Below are positions 1-9,140 of a stretch of DNA of 64,000 nt, piece by piece. The stretch's first letter is position 1. Every line of letters starts with the position of its first letter. The position numbers and the translations under genes were made by a program. The stretch spans positions 1,061,858 to 1,125,857 of the forward strand of contig NZ_AP014568.1 in assembly GCF_000828895.1 (NCBI RefSeq). The letters run 5' to 3'. This stretch comes from Serpentinimonas raichei (GTDB lineage Bacteria; Pseudomonadota; Gammaproteobacteria; Burkholderiales; Burkholderiaceae_C). A model generated the notes under the pieces. It saw nothing but the letters and a program-made list of their open reading frames with translations, had not been told where the DNA came from and ran no database searches.

Positions 1-765
1 CAGGCGCAACTGCGCTTTGCCGAAGCGGCCGAGTCCTTCTCCAACCTCGTCTATGAGCAGGCCGACTCGTTGGCGCCTGCCGCGCAGGCGCTGGGCCTGA
101 CGGTCCGGCGCGCCCAAGCCGTGGTGCGCAGCGGCGGCACCCAGCCCGCCGGCCTGGCGCCCGCCTTGAGCAATGAGCGGCTGCTGGAGGCCCTGTTTGC
201 CAGCGATTCGCTCGCGCTCAAGCGCAACACCGAAGCCATCGAGGTCAGTGCCGGTCAACAACTGGTGTCGGCGCGGGTGCTCGCGCACCGGCCGGCGCAA
301 CTGCAACCGCTGGATGCCGTGCGGCCCCAAGCGCGCGAGCAGCTGCTGCAGCGCCGCTCGCTGGAGGCGTCGCGCACCGAAGGCCAAGCCCGCTTGGCCG
401 ACTGGCGCCAAAACCCGGACGCAGCCCAAGGCCGGCTGTCTCCCGCCGTGGCCTTGTCACGCACCGAGCCGCAAGGGGCGCCCCAAGAGGTGCTGCGCGC
501 CGTCTTGAGCGCGGCCGCGCCGGCCGCCGATGCCCCATCGTGGGTGGGGGTTGACATGGGCCCCGATGGCTACGCCGTGATCCGAATCAACCGCGTGCTC
601 GAGCGCGAGGCACCCGATGCGGTGCGCGCCGGGCTGGAGCGCAATCAGCTCGCGCAGTTGTGGGCGCAGGCCGAAACCCAAGCCTACCTGCGGCTGTTGC
701 GGGCACGCTTCGAGGTCGAGATCTTGCAGCCGCGCCCGGCGGCCGATGCCGCAGCCGCGTCCTAA
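1..765 (+). CDS. ppiD: PpiD-like periplasmic folding factor, C-terminal part (5' truncated)
   Basis: The reading frame is open from the first base of the window and ends at the TAA at 763-765, so only the last 254 residues are present. The visible part resembles the C-terminal region of PpiD, the inner-membrane-anchored peptidyl-prolyl isomerase/chaperone that helps fold exported outer-membrane proteins. It starts with the typical segment RFAEAAESFSNLVYEQADSL and ends with the GPDGYAVIRINRV segment. The N-terminal membrane anchor, SurA-like domain and most of the parvulin domain lie outside the window. The assignment rests on overall family resemblance rather than a catalytic motif. The gene is followed by tRNA-His on the same strand. 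Confidence 0.8.
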   Translation, partial: QAQLRFAEAAESFSNLVYEQADSLAPAAQALGLTVRRAQAVVRSGGTQPAGLAPALSNERLLEALFASDSLALKRNTEAIEVSAGQQLVSARVLAHRPAQLQPLDAVRPQAREQLLQRRSLEASRTEGQARLADWRQNPDAAQGRLSPAVALSRTEPQGAPQEVLRAVLSAAAPAADAPSWVGVDMGPDGYAVIRINRVLEREAPDAVRAGLERNQLAQLWAQAETQAYLRLLRARFEVEILQPRPAADAAAAS

Positions 766-800
766 GCCCTCTTTTTGTATTTTTCGCTCGCAAACCCGGC

Positions 801-806
801 TATAAT
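801..806 (+). promoter_or_regulatory. -10 box of the tRNA-His promoter
   Basis: A perfect TATAAT lies 12 bases before the mature tRNA-His 5' end, which fits a short 5' leader. The region 17 bases upstream is T-rich with no good TTGACA match, so the -35 element is unclear (TTGTAT at 775-780 would need a 20-base spacer). Confidence 0.65.
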
Positions 807-817
807 CAAAAGCTAGC

Positions 818-894
818 GGTGGCTGTAGCTCAGCTGGTAGAGTCCAGGATTGTGATTCCTGTCGTCGTGGGTTCGAGTCCCATCAGCCACCCCA
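818..894 (+). tRNA. tRNA-His (anticodon GTG)
   Basis: The acceptor stem GTGGCTG (819-825) pairs with CAGCCAC (884-890). The anticodon stem CAGGA/TCCTG (845-849, 857-861) encloses the loop TTGTGAT with anticodon GTG at 852-854. The T arm contains GGTTCGAGTCC. An extra G at 818 can pair with the discriminator C891, giving the G-1:C73 pair that identifies tRNA-His. CCA is encoded at 892-894. Confidence 0.97.
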
Positions 895-908
895 AAAAAT
901 TGCAGTAA

Positions 909-940
909 AACAAGGGCCTTCCGGCCCTTGTTGCGTTTTA
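909..940 (+). terminator. Rho-independent terminator after tRNA-His
   Basis: The stem AACAAGGGCC pairs with GGCCCTTGTT around a TTCC tetraloop (909-932), followed by GCGTTTTA. It lies 15 bases downstream of the tRNA CCA end. Confidence 0.8.
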
Positions 941-965
941 GGGGCGTGCTGGGGGATGAATTGAA

Positions 966-1631
966 TCATCCCGACCTTGCCAGATCGGCTGAAGGCAATA
1001 CCAGCAGTCCTGTGGCCACGGGCACGTACCGGAGCAGGGCAGTGGCCACCGATTGGGCATAAACCGGGCGGTAAGCGCCGGGTACCAAGGGCGCGATCAG
1101 CCTGCCGATGGGGATGCTCAGCTGCTCGGCCAGCCGCGGGGCCTGCCCCAGATGGGCGCGGCTGTCCAGCAGCAAGGAGGGGCGCGCGATCACCAGCGCA
1201 TCCAGCTCTAGGGCCATCAGCGCATCCTCGAGCTCGCCCTTGACCCGGTTGTAGAAAACGGCCGAATTCGAGCTGGCGCCCGCAGCACTGACCAAGCCTA
1301 AGCGGCGCGCCCCGGCCTTCACGGCCGCTTCTGCCACGGCCAGATTGGCGTGCAGATCAACGGCTCTAAAGGCCGCTTGGCTACCCGCCAGCCTGATGGT
1401 GGTTCCCAGCGCCAGATAGACCTCATCCACATCGGGCAGGGCAGGCAGCGCGGTGAAATCCACCCCATGTAGGTGCAACTTGGCGTGCCTTGCGTCTAGG
1501 GGGCGGCGCACCAAGGCATGCACTTGCGTGACGGCGGGGTGGGCGAGCAGACCTTGCAGCAACAAGCCGCCAATCAGGCCGGTGGCGCCAGCCAGCAGCA
1601 CGGTTCTGGGGTGAGCGGGTATGTGGTTCAT
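966..1631 (-). CDS. NAD(P)-binding epimerase/oxidoreductase-like protein
   Basis: This 221-residue protein has an N-terminal Rossmann dinucleotide-binding motif, LLAGATGLIGG, near residues 11-21. It resembles the short atypical SDR/NAD(P)-binding family (NmrA/YbjT or HTATIP2-like), in which a GxxGxxG loop is followed by a VRR/VRRP segment that contacts the NADP phosphate. A YNRVKGELE segment near residue 130 supplies the Tyr and Lys expected of SDR catalysis. The substrate is unknown. The ATG at 1631 places the Rossmann motif close to the N terminus as usual, whereas upstream in-frame starts would add an unrelated extension. The gene diverges from the SulP transporter across about 100 bp. Confidence 0.75.
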   Translation of the reverse strand: MNHIPAHPRTVLLAGATGLIGGLLLQGLLAHPAVTQVHALVRRPLDARHAKLHLHGVDFTALPALPDVDEVYLALGTTIRLAGSQAAFRAVDLHANLAVAEAAVKAGARRLGLVSAAGASSNSAVFYNRVKGELEDALMALELDALVIARPSLLLDSRAHLGQAPRLAEQLSIPIGRLIAPLVPGAYRPVYAQSVATALLRYVPVATGLLVLPSADLARSG

Positions 1632-1731
1632 GGTGCTGGAGCAGACCTCTGCTTGGGTGCGGCCTATTATCGGCTGCCGCCCGCAGGGCGCAGGCGCTGT
1701 TTCTGTCATTTTCCCAAGCGATAATGTTTTG

Positions 1732-3885
1732 GTGAACCAAGCACCAGAACCTACAGAATTCGATCTTTCTTCGGGAGTAGGCAGTCGCCCCCAGCAACGC
1801 ACCAACCAGCCCATCGTCGGGGCAACGGCGGCGCTGTCGGTCTCGATTCCCCACGCGATTGGCCTTGGACTGCTGGCTTTTGCCCCGCTGGCTTATCTGG
1901 GTTCGGCCAGTGCGCTGGCGCTGTGGTCGGCGGCACTGCCGGGGGCCTTGCTCACCCTGTTGGCGCGCAGCAAGGGGGTGATTTATGGCCCCTCGACGGC
2001 GGTGGCGCTGCTCTTTGGCGGCATGCTGTCGCTGGTGGTCGGGGCCGGCGCCGCGGTTTCCATATCCGCGGCACAGGCGCTGGCCATTACCGGCGTTTTT
2101 GCGGCGCTGGGTTTTGTGTTGCAAGCCGTGATCGCCTGGAGCGGCTTGGCCCGGCTGGCGCGCTTCATTCCGGTTGCCGTGACGCAGGGCTTTGCGGCCG
2201 GGGTGGGTTTGTCGCTCATTGTGGCGCAGATCAAGGGGCTGCATTACATCAGTGGCGGGCAGTGGGGCGCCTTGCTGGGCTGGCACGCGGCCATCGCGCT
2301 CGCCGTGGTGGCCCTGAGCCTGGTGTTGCAGCGCCTATGGCCGCGTTTTCCTACGCTGTTGCTGGCGGTCATCTTGGTCGCCTTGCCGTGGCTGCTCTGG
2401 GCCCCCGGGGTGGAATTGAGCATGGCAGCCGAGGAGGCGGTTTTTTTGCTGCCCATCGTGCCCGACTGGTGGGCCGCGCCGTGGTGGCTGGTGCTGGATC
2501 GGGTCGGTTTTCAACTGGCTTCGCTGGCCTTGCTGATGGCGGTGGTGAACTCGCTCGAGGTGCTGGTCTACCATCAGCAGCTGGAGCATGAACACGGGCA
2601 ACACAGCCCGCCCGGCTTGGTGTTGGGGCGCGAGGGCTGGGTGGGCGCGGGCTGCGCCCTGCTGGGCCTGATACCGGCCTCGACCAGCCTGTCGCGCTCG
2701 CGCATCGCGCTTTTTTACACCGGCACACCGAGCCGAAGGGCCGGGCAGTGGCACGCGCTGGGCCTGATCGGCGTGGCCGTGAGCGGCTTTTTGTGGCTGC
2801 CCTGGGTGCCGATGGCGGTTTTGATGGGGGCGCTGCTGATCGCTGGGGTGCGCATGATCCCGCCCTCGTTGTGGGAGTTGTTCAGCGTCCGCGAGGGACG
2901 CAGCTCGCGCGTGCAGGCTTGGGTGGTGGCCCTGGTGTTCGTGGGCTCCAGCGGTGCCTTGGCGTTGCTGGCCGGTCTGTTGGTGGCTACGTTGGATTTG
3001 CTGCGGGCTTCGGGCGCGCACGCCATCCGGCGCGTTCATCTGGAGGGCAAGCTGCGCTCGCGCCATGTGCGAGGGCCGCAGGACGAAAGCTGGCTGGCCC
3101 CGCGCATGGCCACGGTGGCGGTGTTTGAGCTGCAAGGCATCGTCTCTTTTGGGGTGGCGGCTCAGGTGGTGGAGCAGGTGCACTCGCAGCTGAACGGGCA
3201 CCGCTGCGTGATACTGGACGCCTCGCGCGTGCCCTCTTGGGATGAAACCGGCTGCTTGCGCCTGATCGCCTTGGCGCACGAGTTGCATGAGAAAGGCGTG
3301 GCGCTGCTGCTGTGCGGTGTGCGCGGTTTGGCGGCGCAGCGCATGGCCGGGCTGCACACCCGCACCGACCTCGATCGTGCCCTCGAATGGGCCGAGGAGC
3401 AGATTTTGGCCAACCGTCCGCCAGAGTTGCAAGCGCAACCGGAGCAGGCGTCGATGCTGGGGGAGTTGGGCGCTGAACTGACGGCGGCCCAGTGTGCGGC
3501 GCTGCAAGCGCTGATGCGCAGCCTGCGCTTCGCCCCCGGTGAGGTCATCATCCGCCAAGGTGACCTAGACCGCACCTTGCTGTGGGTCCAAGCCGGCACG
3601 GTGACGCTCTCCACCTCCGAAGTGCCGGATCAAGGGGTGCGCTTGTCGGTGATCGGTGCCGGGGCGGTGTTTGGCGAAATGGCCTTCCTGAATGGCATGG
3701 CCCGCACCGCCTTCGCGCACGCTGGCAGCGCCGGCGCACTGCTCAACACCCTGAGCTGGGAGCAGTTTCAGGCGTGGCGCCAGAGCGACCCCGAGGGCGC
3801 GTTGCTGTTCGTCACCGCGCTGGCGCGCATGGGCATCCGGCGCCTGGGGGCGACCTCGCGCGAGCTGCGCGCCGCGATGGAGTGA
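1732..3885 (+). CDS. SulP family anion transporter with C-terminal STAS and cyclic-nucleotide-binding domains
   Basis: This inner-membrane protein has 717 residues from the GTG at 1732. A hydrophobic SulP (SLC26) transport core covers roughly residues 25-430. A cytoplasmic STAS domain spans about 456-540 and contains VILDASRVPSWDETG. A cyclic-nucleotide-binding domain spans about 593-685 and carries FGEMAFLNGMARTAF, which matches the phosphate-binding cassette pattern GE-A-(x)-R-A. SulP proteins move sulfate, bicarbonate or dicarboxylates, and the substrate cannot be read from sequence. The appended cNMP domain suggests control by a nucleotide second messenger. The start is uncertain: an ATG at 1621 in frame would overlap the divergent gene, so the GTG was preferred. 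Confidence 0.85.
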   Translation: MNQAPEPTEFDLSSGVGSRPQQRTNQPIVGATAALSVSIPHAIGLGLLAFAPLAYLGSASALALWSAALPGALLTLLARSKGVIYGPSTAVALLFGGMLSLVVGAGAAVSISAAQALAITGVFAALGFVLQAVIAWSGLARLARFIPVAVTQGFAAGVGLSLIVAQIKGLHYISGGQWGALLGWHAAIALAVVALSLVLQRLWPRFPTLLLAVILVALPWLLWAPGVELSMAAEEAVFLLPIVPDWWAAPWWLVLDRVGFQLASLALLMAVVNSLEVLVYHQQLEHEHGQHSPPGLVLGREGWVGAGCALLGLIPASTSLSRSRIALFYTGTPSRRAGQWHALGLIGVAVSGFLWLPWVPMAVLMGALLIAGVRMIPPSLWELFSVREGRSSRVQAWVVALVFVGSSGALALLAGLLVATLDLLRASGAHAIRRVHLEGKLRSRHVRGPQDESWLAPRMATVAVFELQGIVSFGVAAQVVEQVHSQLNGHRCVILDASRVPSWDETGCLRLIALAHELHEKGVALLLCGVRGLAAQRMAGLHTRTDLDRALEWAEEQILANRPPELQAQPEQASMLGELGAELTAAQCAALQALMRSLRFAPGEVIIRQGDLDRTLLWVQAGTVTLSTSEVPDQGVRLSVIGAGAVFGEMAFLNGMARTAFAHAGSAGALLNTLSWEQFQAWRQSDPEGALLFVTALARMGIRRLGATSRELRAAME

Positions 3886-3917
3886 GGGCGCAAGGCAGAG
3901 CCGCCCAGAAAGCCGCC

Positions 3918-4706
3918 CTAGCGTCCCAGCAAAAAAACCGTGGGCAGCTCCAGCGGCAGGGCGGGGCGCTGTTGCTTCCAGACGCTGACCTGGGCGCTGT
4001 GGATGGCCTGTTGCGGCAGGTTCAAGCCGACGCCTAGGGCCAAGCGCGTGTGGGGCTGTAAGCACTCCAGCAGGCTTTGCAGCAGCGCCTGGTTGCGGTA
4101 CGGGGTTTCGATGAAAATCTGCGTCTGACCGCTGCGCAGGGCCAGGGCTTCGAGCTCGCGGATGCGCTGCGCCCGGGCGCTGCTTTCTTGCGGCAGATAG
4201 CCCACAAAGGCAAACTGCTGCCCGTTGAGCCCGCTGGCGGCCAGCGCCAGCATCAGCGACACCGGCCCCACCAAGGGCGCCACGGTCAGGCCCAACTGGT
4301 GCGCGGCACGCAACACCGATGCCCCAGGGTCGGCAATGCCGGGCATGCCGGCCTCGCTCACCAGCCCGATGTCGTGCCCCTGCAAGGCCGGGGCGAGCAG
4401 GGCGGTGGCGTCGTGGCCGTCATGGGGGTCGTGATCGCCCTTTTTGTGCACCTGACGCGGCAGTTCGACGATCTGCTGGGCCTGCAGCGGCTGCGCCAGC
4501 GGCACCACGAGCCCGACCCGTTTCAGAAAGGCGCGCGTGCTTTTGGCGTTTTCGCACACCCAGTGCGCCAAGCGGGCAGCGGTCTGAATGGTGTGCAAGG
4601 GCAGGCTGTGCTCTAGGGATGGGGTGGCGGCAGCCGCGTCCAAGCACCCGAAATCGAGCGGCGTCGGCACCAGGTACAAGGTGCCCAGCAGGGCGCTGCG
4701 GGTCAT
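3918..4706 (-). CDS. SAM-dependent methyltransferase, RsmI-like (tetrapyrrole methylase fold)
   Basis: This 262-residue protein belongs to the family of RsmI, the 16S rRNA C1402 ribose methyltransferase. Recognisable segments are GTLYLVPTPLDFG at the N terminus, DIGLVSEAGMPGIADPG near residue 110, and GLNGQQFAFVGYLP near residue 160. RsmI itself is usually longer (about 285 residues) and closer to GTLYVVATPIGNL, so this is more likely the shorter paralogue found beside maf in many Burkholderiales. Its substrate is not established. The ATG at 4706 overlaps the maf stop codon (ATGA), so translation is probably coupled within a GntP-maf-methyltransferase operon. Confidence 0.8.
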   Translation of the reverse strand: MTRSALLGTLYLVPTPLDFGCLDAAAATPSLEHSLPLHTIQTAARLAHWVCENAKSTRAFLKRVGLVVPLAQPLQAQQIVELPRQVHKKGDHDPHDGHDATALLAPALQGHDIGLVSEAGMPGIADPGASVLRAAHQLGLTVAPLVGPVSLMLALAASGLNGQQFAFVGYLPQESSARAQRIRELEALALRSGQTQIFIETPYRNQALLQSLLECLQPHTRLALGVGLNLPQQAIHSAQVSVWKQQRPALPLELPTVFLLGR

Positions 4707-5284
4707 GGCAGAAGCACCCCGGCGCCGCGCAGCAGGCGGGCGGTGTGGATCAGGGGCAGGCCGATCAGGGCGGTGGGGTCGTCGCTTTCGATGCGCTCCA
4801 GCAAGGCGATGCCCAAGCCCTCGCTCTTGGCACTCCCGGCACAATCATAGGGTTGCTCGGCCAGCAAATAGCGTTCGATTTCATCGTCTTGAAGCATGCG
4901 AAACTGCACCCGCACCTGTGCCAAGGCGCTGGCGCTGTAGCCGCTGTCGAGGCAGCAAAGCGCCACGGCGGTGTGAAAGCACACGCTTTGGTCGCTCATG
5001 GCCTGCAACTGCGCGCGGGCGCGTTCGTGGCTGCCGGGTTTGCCCAAGGCCTGCCCGTTGAGCTCAGCCACTTGATCGGAGCCGATCACCAGCGCCTGCG
5101 GGTGCTGCAGCGCCACCGCCTGCGCCTTGGCCAGCGCCAGCCGCTGCGCCAATTGGGCTGGTGGCTCGCCGGGCTGGGCGCTTTCATCGACGTCCGGCAC
5201 CACCACGCTGAAAGGCAGTTGCAAGCGCCCGAGCAGCTCGCGCCGGTAGGGCGAGCTGGAGCCGAGGATCAGGGGGCGGCTCAT
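4703..5284 (-). CDS. maf: Maf/YceF family nucleoside triphosphate pyrophosphatase
   Basis: This 193-residue house-cleaning enzyme hydrolyses non-canonical nucleoside triphosphates. It begins with the family signature LILGSSSPYRRELL and contains IGSDQVAEL near residue 70, LGKPGSHERA, and a C-terminal DCAGSAKSEGLGI followed by ESDDPTALIGLPL. The absence of the DTxV motif, with SDQV in its place, points to the YceF branch, whose studied member acts on 7-methyl-GTP; that specificity is inferred. The gene begins 2 bp after the GntP permease stop and overlaps the following methyltransferase by 4 bp. Confidence 0.9.
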   Translation of the reverse strand: MSRPLILGSSSPYRRELLGRLQLPFSVVVPDVDESAQPGEPPAQLAQRLALAKAQAVALQHPQALVIGSDQVAELNGQALGKPGSHERARAQLQAMSDQSVCFHTAVALCCLDSGYSASALAQVRVQFRMLQDDEIERYLLAEQPYDCAGSAKSEGLGIALLERIESDDPTALIGLPLIHTARLLRGAGVLLP

Positions 5285-5286
5285 TT

Positions 5287-6744
5287 TTAGAAGGCCCCAA
5301 ACAGAGTCGCCGCCACGATCGCCACCACCAGCGCACCGATCGGGAACACCACCGCAACCATGGCCAGATCGCCGTAGGACTGGCGGTGCGTCAGGCCGCA
5401 GATCGCCAGCAGCGTGACCACCGCGCCGTTGTGTGGCAGCGAGTCGAGGCCACCGGTGGCAATGGCGGTGATGCGGTGCAGCACCTCCGGCGCGATGCCG
5501 GCCGCCGTGGCCATTTCCAGGTAGGTGCTGCCCAAGGTCGAGAGCGCGATGCTCATGCCGCCCGAGGCCGAGCCGGTGATGCCGGCCAAGATGTTAACCG
5601 CAATCGCCAGCGAGACCAGCGGGTTCTCGCCGCCCAGGCCCAGCACCCCCACGCGCACGATCTCGAAGGCGGGCAGGGCGGCGACCACTGCGCCAAAGCC
5701 CACCAGCGAGGCGGTGTTGAAGATCGGCAGCACCGAGGCGTTGGCGCCGTCGTCGAGTGAGCGCGTCAGCGACACCAGCCGCGCCCAGTTGGTGGCGATC
5801 AACACCAAAATGGCGAGCGTGAGCGCCAGGATGATCGACCACACGCCCAGCACCGAGGGCAAGCCGACGGCACCAAACTGCGGCTCGGCCAAGAAGGCCA
5901 CGTCCCACGACGGAATGACGAAGGTGGAAAACAGCAGGTTGGCCACGATCACCACCACGATTGGCAACACCGCCAGCCAAAAAGGCGGCAGCGGGCGACT
6001 GGGCGTGGCTGCTTTTTCGCAGACCAAGTCGGTCACGTCGTAGCCCTGACCGGCGGCACATTCGCGCATCGCTTTGTCGGCCGTGGGCAAGGCGTCGGGG
6101 TGCACACCGTAGCCCTCGCCGAGCGCACGCGCCGCCGCCGCGCGGCGCATCAGCCACCACTGCCCGGCGCCAAACATGATCAAGGCCGCCAGGATGCCGA
6201 TGCCGGGTGCGGCAAAGGGCGAGGTGCCAAAAAACGGCATGGGAATCGCGTTTTGGATGGCTGGCGTACCCGGCAGCGCCGTCATGGTGAAGGTGAAGGC
6301 CCCCAAGGCAATGGTCGCCGGGATCAGCCGCTTGGGGATGTTTTGATCCCTAAACAGGCTGGCCGCAATCGGGTAGATGGCAAAGGCCACCACGAACAGC
6401 GACACGCCGCCGTAGGTGAGGATGGCGCAGGCCAATACCACCGCCAAGATGGCTTGCCCGCCGCCCAATTGCGCCACCAAGCCCTGGGCGATCGCCTTGG
6501 CCGAGCCGCTGTCGTCCATCAGACGGCCAAAGATAGCGCCCAGCAGGAACAAGGGGAAGAACGAGATGATGAAGCTGCCCGCCGAACCCATGAATACTTG
6601 GGTGTAGAGCCCGAGCAGCGGCGCGCCAGCAAACAGCGCCGCCAGCAGCGCACACAGCGGCGCCAGCAACAGCACCGACACACCCCGGTAGGCCAAAAAG
6701 ATCAGCAACCCGAGCGCGAGCACAACGCCCAGCAGCCCGATCAT
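5287..6744 (-). CDS. GntP family permease
   Basis: This 485-residue polytopic membrane protein resembles the GntP/gluconate:H+ symporter superfamily, which also includes transporters for D-glycerate, citrate and 3-hydroxybutyrate. Family features are FPLFLLGAIFGRLMDDSG near residue 65, the glycine-rich ASGGMSIALSTLG segment near residue 390, and DSLPHNGAVVTLL near residue 430. The start at 6744 is supported by an AGGGG stretch about 8 bases upstream. The substrate cannot be deduced because the neighbours (maf and an RNA methyltransferase) are not catabolic. The 187-bp gap upstream presumably carries the operon promoter. Confidence 0.85.
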   Translation of the reverse strand: MIGLLGVVLALGLLIFLAYRGVSVLLLAPLCALLAALFAGAPLLGLYTQVFMGSAGSFIISFFPLFLLGAIFGRLMDDSGSAKAIAQGLVAQLGGGQAILAVVLACAILTYGGVSLFVVAFAIYPIAASLFRDQNIPKRLIPATIALGAFTFTMTALPGTPAIQNAIPMPFFGTSPFAAPGIGILAALIMFGAGQWWLMRRAAAARALGEGYGVHPDALPTADKAMRECAAGQGYDVTDLVCEKAATPSRPLPPFWLAVLPIVVVIVANLLFSTFVIPSWDVAFLAEPQFGAVGLPSVLGVWSIILALTLAILVLIATNWARLVSLTRSLDDGANASVLPIFNTASLVGFGAVVAALPAFEIVRVGVLGLGGENPLVSLAIAVNILAGITGSASGGMSIALSTLGSTYLEMATAAGIAPEVLHRITAIATGGLDSLPHNGAVVTLLAICGLTHRQSYGDLAMVAVVFPIGALVVAIVAATLFGAF

Positions 6745-6930
6745 GCCTCAGCCCCTAGGCCGCCTGGGTGGCGCATGCGTTGGGTTTGCTGCTGAACTGC
6801 CATGATTTGAACTTTCTGCAAAGGGTGCTGCGCGGCATCCTAACACGTGAATGTTGCGCTGCATCAAAATGCTGCCCCCATGGGCGCCAAAGCGCTGCAC
6901 AGGGCGGGCGTTGCAGCGGCGTATGGCTTT

Positions 6931-7710
6931 CTACTTCAAACTCCCCGCCAAAAACTGCGCCAGGCGCTCGCTTTTGGGGCTGGCCAGCACCTCGCGCGGC
7001 GCGCCTTGTTCCTCGATGCGCCCCTGGTGCAGAAAAATCAGGTGGTTCGAGACTTCGCGCGCAAAGCCCATCTCGTGCGTTACCACCACCATGGTGCGGT
7101 GCTCCAGCGCCAGTTGCTGCATCACGCGCAGCACCTCGCTCACCAGCTCCGGGTCCAGCGCGCTGGTGGGTTCGTCGAACAGCATCACCTCGGGCTCGAC
7201 CGCCAGCGCGCGCGCAATCGCCACCCGCTGCTGCTGGCCGCCGCTCAGGTGCGCCGGGTAGCGGTCTTCCACCCCGTGCAGCCCGACGCGCTCCAGGTAC
7301 AGGCGCGCCGTTTGCACCGCTTGCTCTTTGGGCACTTTGAGCAGGTGCAGCGGCGCTTCGATGATGTTTTGCAGCACCGTCATGTGGGCCCAGAGGTTGA
7401 AGCTCTGAAACACCATCGCCAGCCGGGTGCGCAGGCGCTGCAACTGCTGCGCATTGGCGGCTTCGAGTTCGCCGCTGCGCGTGGGCCGCAGGTGCAGTTC
7501 CTCACCGGCCACGATGATGCGCCCCTGGTGCGGTTTTTCGAGCAGATTGATGCAGCGCAGCAGCGTGCTCTTGCCCGAACCCGAGCTGCCGATGATGCTG
7601 ATCACATCGCCAGCGCGCGCCGACAGCGAGACGCCCTTGAGCACCTCATGGCTACCGTAGCGCTTGTGCAAGTCGATGACTTCGAGCTTGGTGGGGGTGG
7701 CGAGCGACAT
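6931..7710 (-). CDS. Polar amino-acid ABC transporter ATP-binding protein (HisP-like)
   Basis: This 259-residue ABC ATPase is probably specific for histidine or basic amino acids. It contains Walker [10 protein letters not shown] (about residues 40-48), the Q-loop [12 protein letters not shown], the signature LSGGQQQR, and Walker [13 protein letters not shown] with the downstream H-loop [12 protein letters not shown] is typical of the HisP/ArtP/OccP group. It is the last gene of the four-gene importer operon that starts with the binding protein at 9968. It lies 20 bp after the second permease. The ATG at 7710 is consistent with the usual HisP length of about 257 residues. Confidence 0.93.
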   Translation of the reverse strand: MSLATPTKLEVIDLHKRYGSHEVLKGVSLSARAGDVISIIGSSGSGKSTLLRCINLLEKPHQGRIIVAGEELHLRPTRSGELEAANAQQLQRLRTRLAMVFQSFNLWAHMTVLQNIIEAPLHLLKVPKEQAVQTARLYLERVGLHGVEDRYPAHLSGGQQQRVAIARALAVEPEVMLFDEPTSALDPELVSEVLRVMQQLALEHRTMVVVTHEMGFAREVSNHLIFLHQGRIEEQGAPREVLASPKSERLAQFLAGSLK

Positions 7711-7730
7711 GGGAAATGGTAAAAATGGCT

Positions 7731-8444
7731 TCAGTGGCGGCGCGGCCGCAGATGCCCGAGGTAGCGCCATTCCAGGCCCTTGAACACCCCCACCAGCAAG
7801 AAGGTGATGCACAGGTAAATCGCGGCAGCGAACAGGAAGGCCTCGAAGGGCAGGAAAAAATCGGCGTAGATGCGGCTGGCGGCGGCCGTGAGGTCGATCA
7901 GCGCGGGCACCGTGCTGGCCAGGCTGGTGCTGTGCAGCATCATCACCACCTCGTTGCCGTAGGCGGGCAGGGTGCGGCGCAGGGCGCTGGGCAGCACGAT
8001 GCGGCGCTGAATCTGCCAGCGGCTCATGCCCATGGCCTGCGCGGCTTCGAGCTCGCCCGGGTTGGTTTCGCGCATGGCACCGGCCAGCATTTCGGCGGTG
8101 TAGGCGGCGTTGTTGAGCGCCAGCGCCAGCAGGGCGCAGAAAAAAGCGTCTTTGAACAGGGTCCAGGGCCAGACCGTGTCCCAGCGCGCCTGTATCCATT
8201 CCAGCTGTGCGATGCCGTAGTAGATCAAAAAAATCTGGATCAGCAGCGGGGTGCCCCGGATGCAATAGGTGTAGGCACCGGCCAGCCCGCGCAGCGCCGC
8301 CACCCGGCTGGTGAGCGCTAGGGCCAGCAAAAGCGCCAGCACCCCGCCAAACAGCAGCGAGCCCGCCAGCAGCCACAGCGTGGTGACCAGCCCCTCGGCG
8401 TACAGCGCCAGGGTTTCGGGCAGCAGCAGCACGTCCCAGTTCAC
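7731..8444 (-). CDS. Polar amino-acid ABC transporter permease (HisM-like)
   Basis: This 237-residue inner-membrane permease has five or six predicted membrane segments. The EAA loop that docks on the ATPase reads [21 protein letters not shown] (about residues 140-160). [20 protein letters not shown] is the family segment for HisM-like subunits. The start is assigned to a GTG at 8444, because GTGA there overlaps the stop of the preceding permease gene and indicates translational coupling. The upstream in-frame start at 8501 would lie wholly inside that gene. Confidence 0.92.
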   Translation of the reverse strand: MNWDVLLLPETLALYAEGLVTTLWLLAGSLLFGGVLALLLALALTSRVAALRGLAGAYTYCIRGTPLLIQIFLIYYGIAQLEWIQARWDTVWPWTLFKDAFFCALLALALNNAAYTAEMLAGAMRETNPGELEAAQAMGMSRWQIQRRIVLPSALRRTLPAYGNEVVMMLHSTSLASTVPALIDLTAAASRIYADFFLPFEAFLFAAAIYLCITFLLVGVFKGLEWRYLGHLRPRRH

Positions 8445-9127
8445 AGGCTCACCTGGGTGCTGCCTAGGGCATAACGCCGGCTCAGGGCACGCAGTGCCCA
8501 CAGCGAAACGCTGGTGTAAGCCAAGAACACCGCCGCCGCCAGCAGCAAAAAGTAAAAGGGCTCGCGCGTGGCGGCGCCGGCTTGCATGGCGTGGAAAGTC
8601 ACGTCATGCAGCCCGATCAGGCTCACCAGCGCCGTGGCCTTGATCAGCACCAGCCAGTTGTTGGTGAAGCCGGGCAGGGCGTAGCGCACCATCTGCGGCA
8701 GCGTGATGCGAAAAAACGTGCGCGACGGGCTCATGCCAAAGGCCCAGGCGGCCTCGGCCTGGCCCTTGGGGATGGCCAACATGGCACCGCGAAAGGTCTC
8801 GGTCATGAAGGCACCGTAGATAAAGCCGATGGTGAGCACGCCGGCCATGAACGGGTTGATGTTGACCTCAGCCTCTAGCCCCAAGCGCTCCAGCAGGGTG
8901 ATGAGCCCGATGGTGCCGCCGTAATAGACCAGCAGCAGCAAGATCAGCTCGGGCACACCGCGCACCAACGTGGTGTAGGCCCCAGCCAGCGCCACCAGCG
9001 GCCGACGCTGCGAGAGTTTGGCCGCCGCCCCGAGCAAACCCAGCGCAATCGCCACCCCCAGCGATGCCAGCGAGACCGTGAGCGTCAGTTGCGCGCCGGA
9101 CAAAACCGATAAAACGTGACCGTCCAC
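8441..9127 (-). CDS. Polar amino-acid ABC transporter permease (HisQ-like)
   Basis: This 228-residue permease is the partner of the HisM-like subunit, and together they form the membrane channel. It shows the EAA loop [21 protein letters not shown] and the segment [20 protein letters not shown]. The start is uncertain: GTG codons at 9127 and 9133 both follow closely on the stop of the binding-protein gene (9141), and a start at 9199 would overlap that gene by 58 bases. I chose 9127. The stop overlaps the next gene's GTG. Confidence 0.9.
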   Translation of the reverse strand: MDGHVLSVLSGAQLTLTVSLASLGVAIALGLLGAAAKLSQRRPLVALAGAYTTLVRGVPELILLLLVYYGGTIGLITLLERLGLEAEVNINPFMAGVLTIGFIYGAFMTETFRGAMLAIPKGQAEAAWAFGMSPSRTFFRITLPQMVRYALPGFTNNWLVLIKATALVSLIGLHDVTFHAMQAGAATREPFYFLLLAAAVFLAYTSVSLWALRALSRRYALGSTQVSL

Positions 9128-9140
9128 TGCCACAGCAGGG

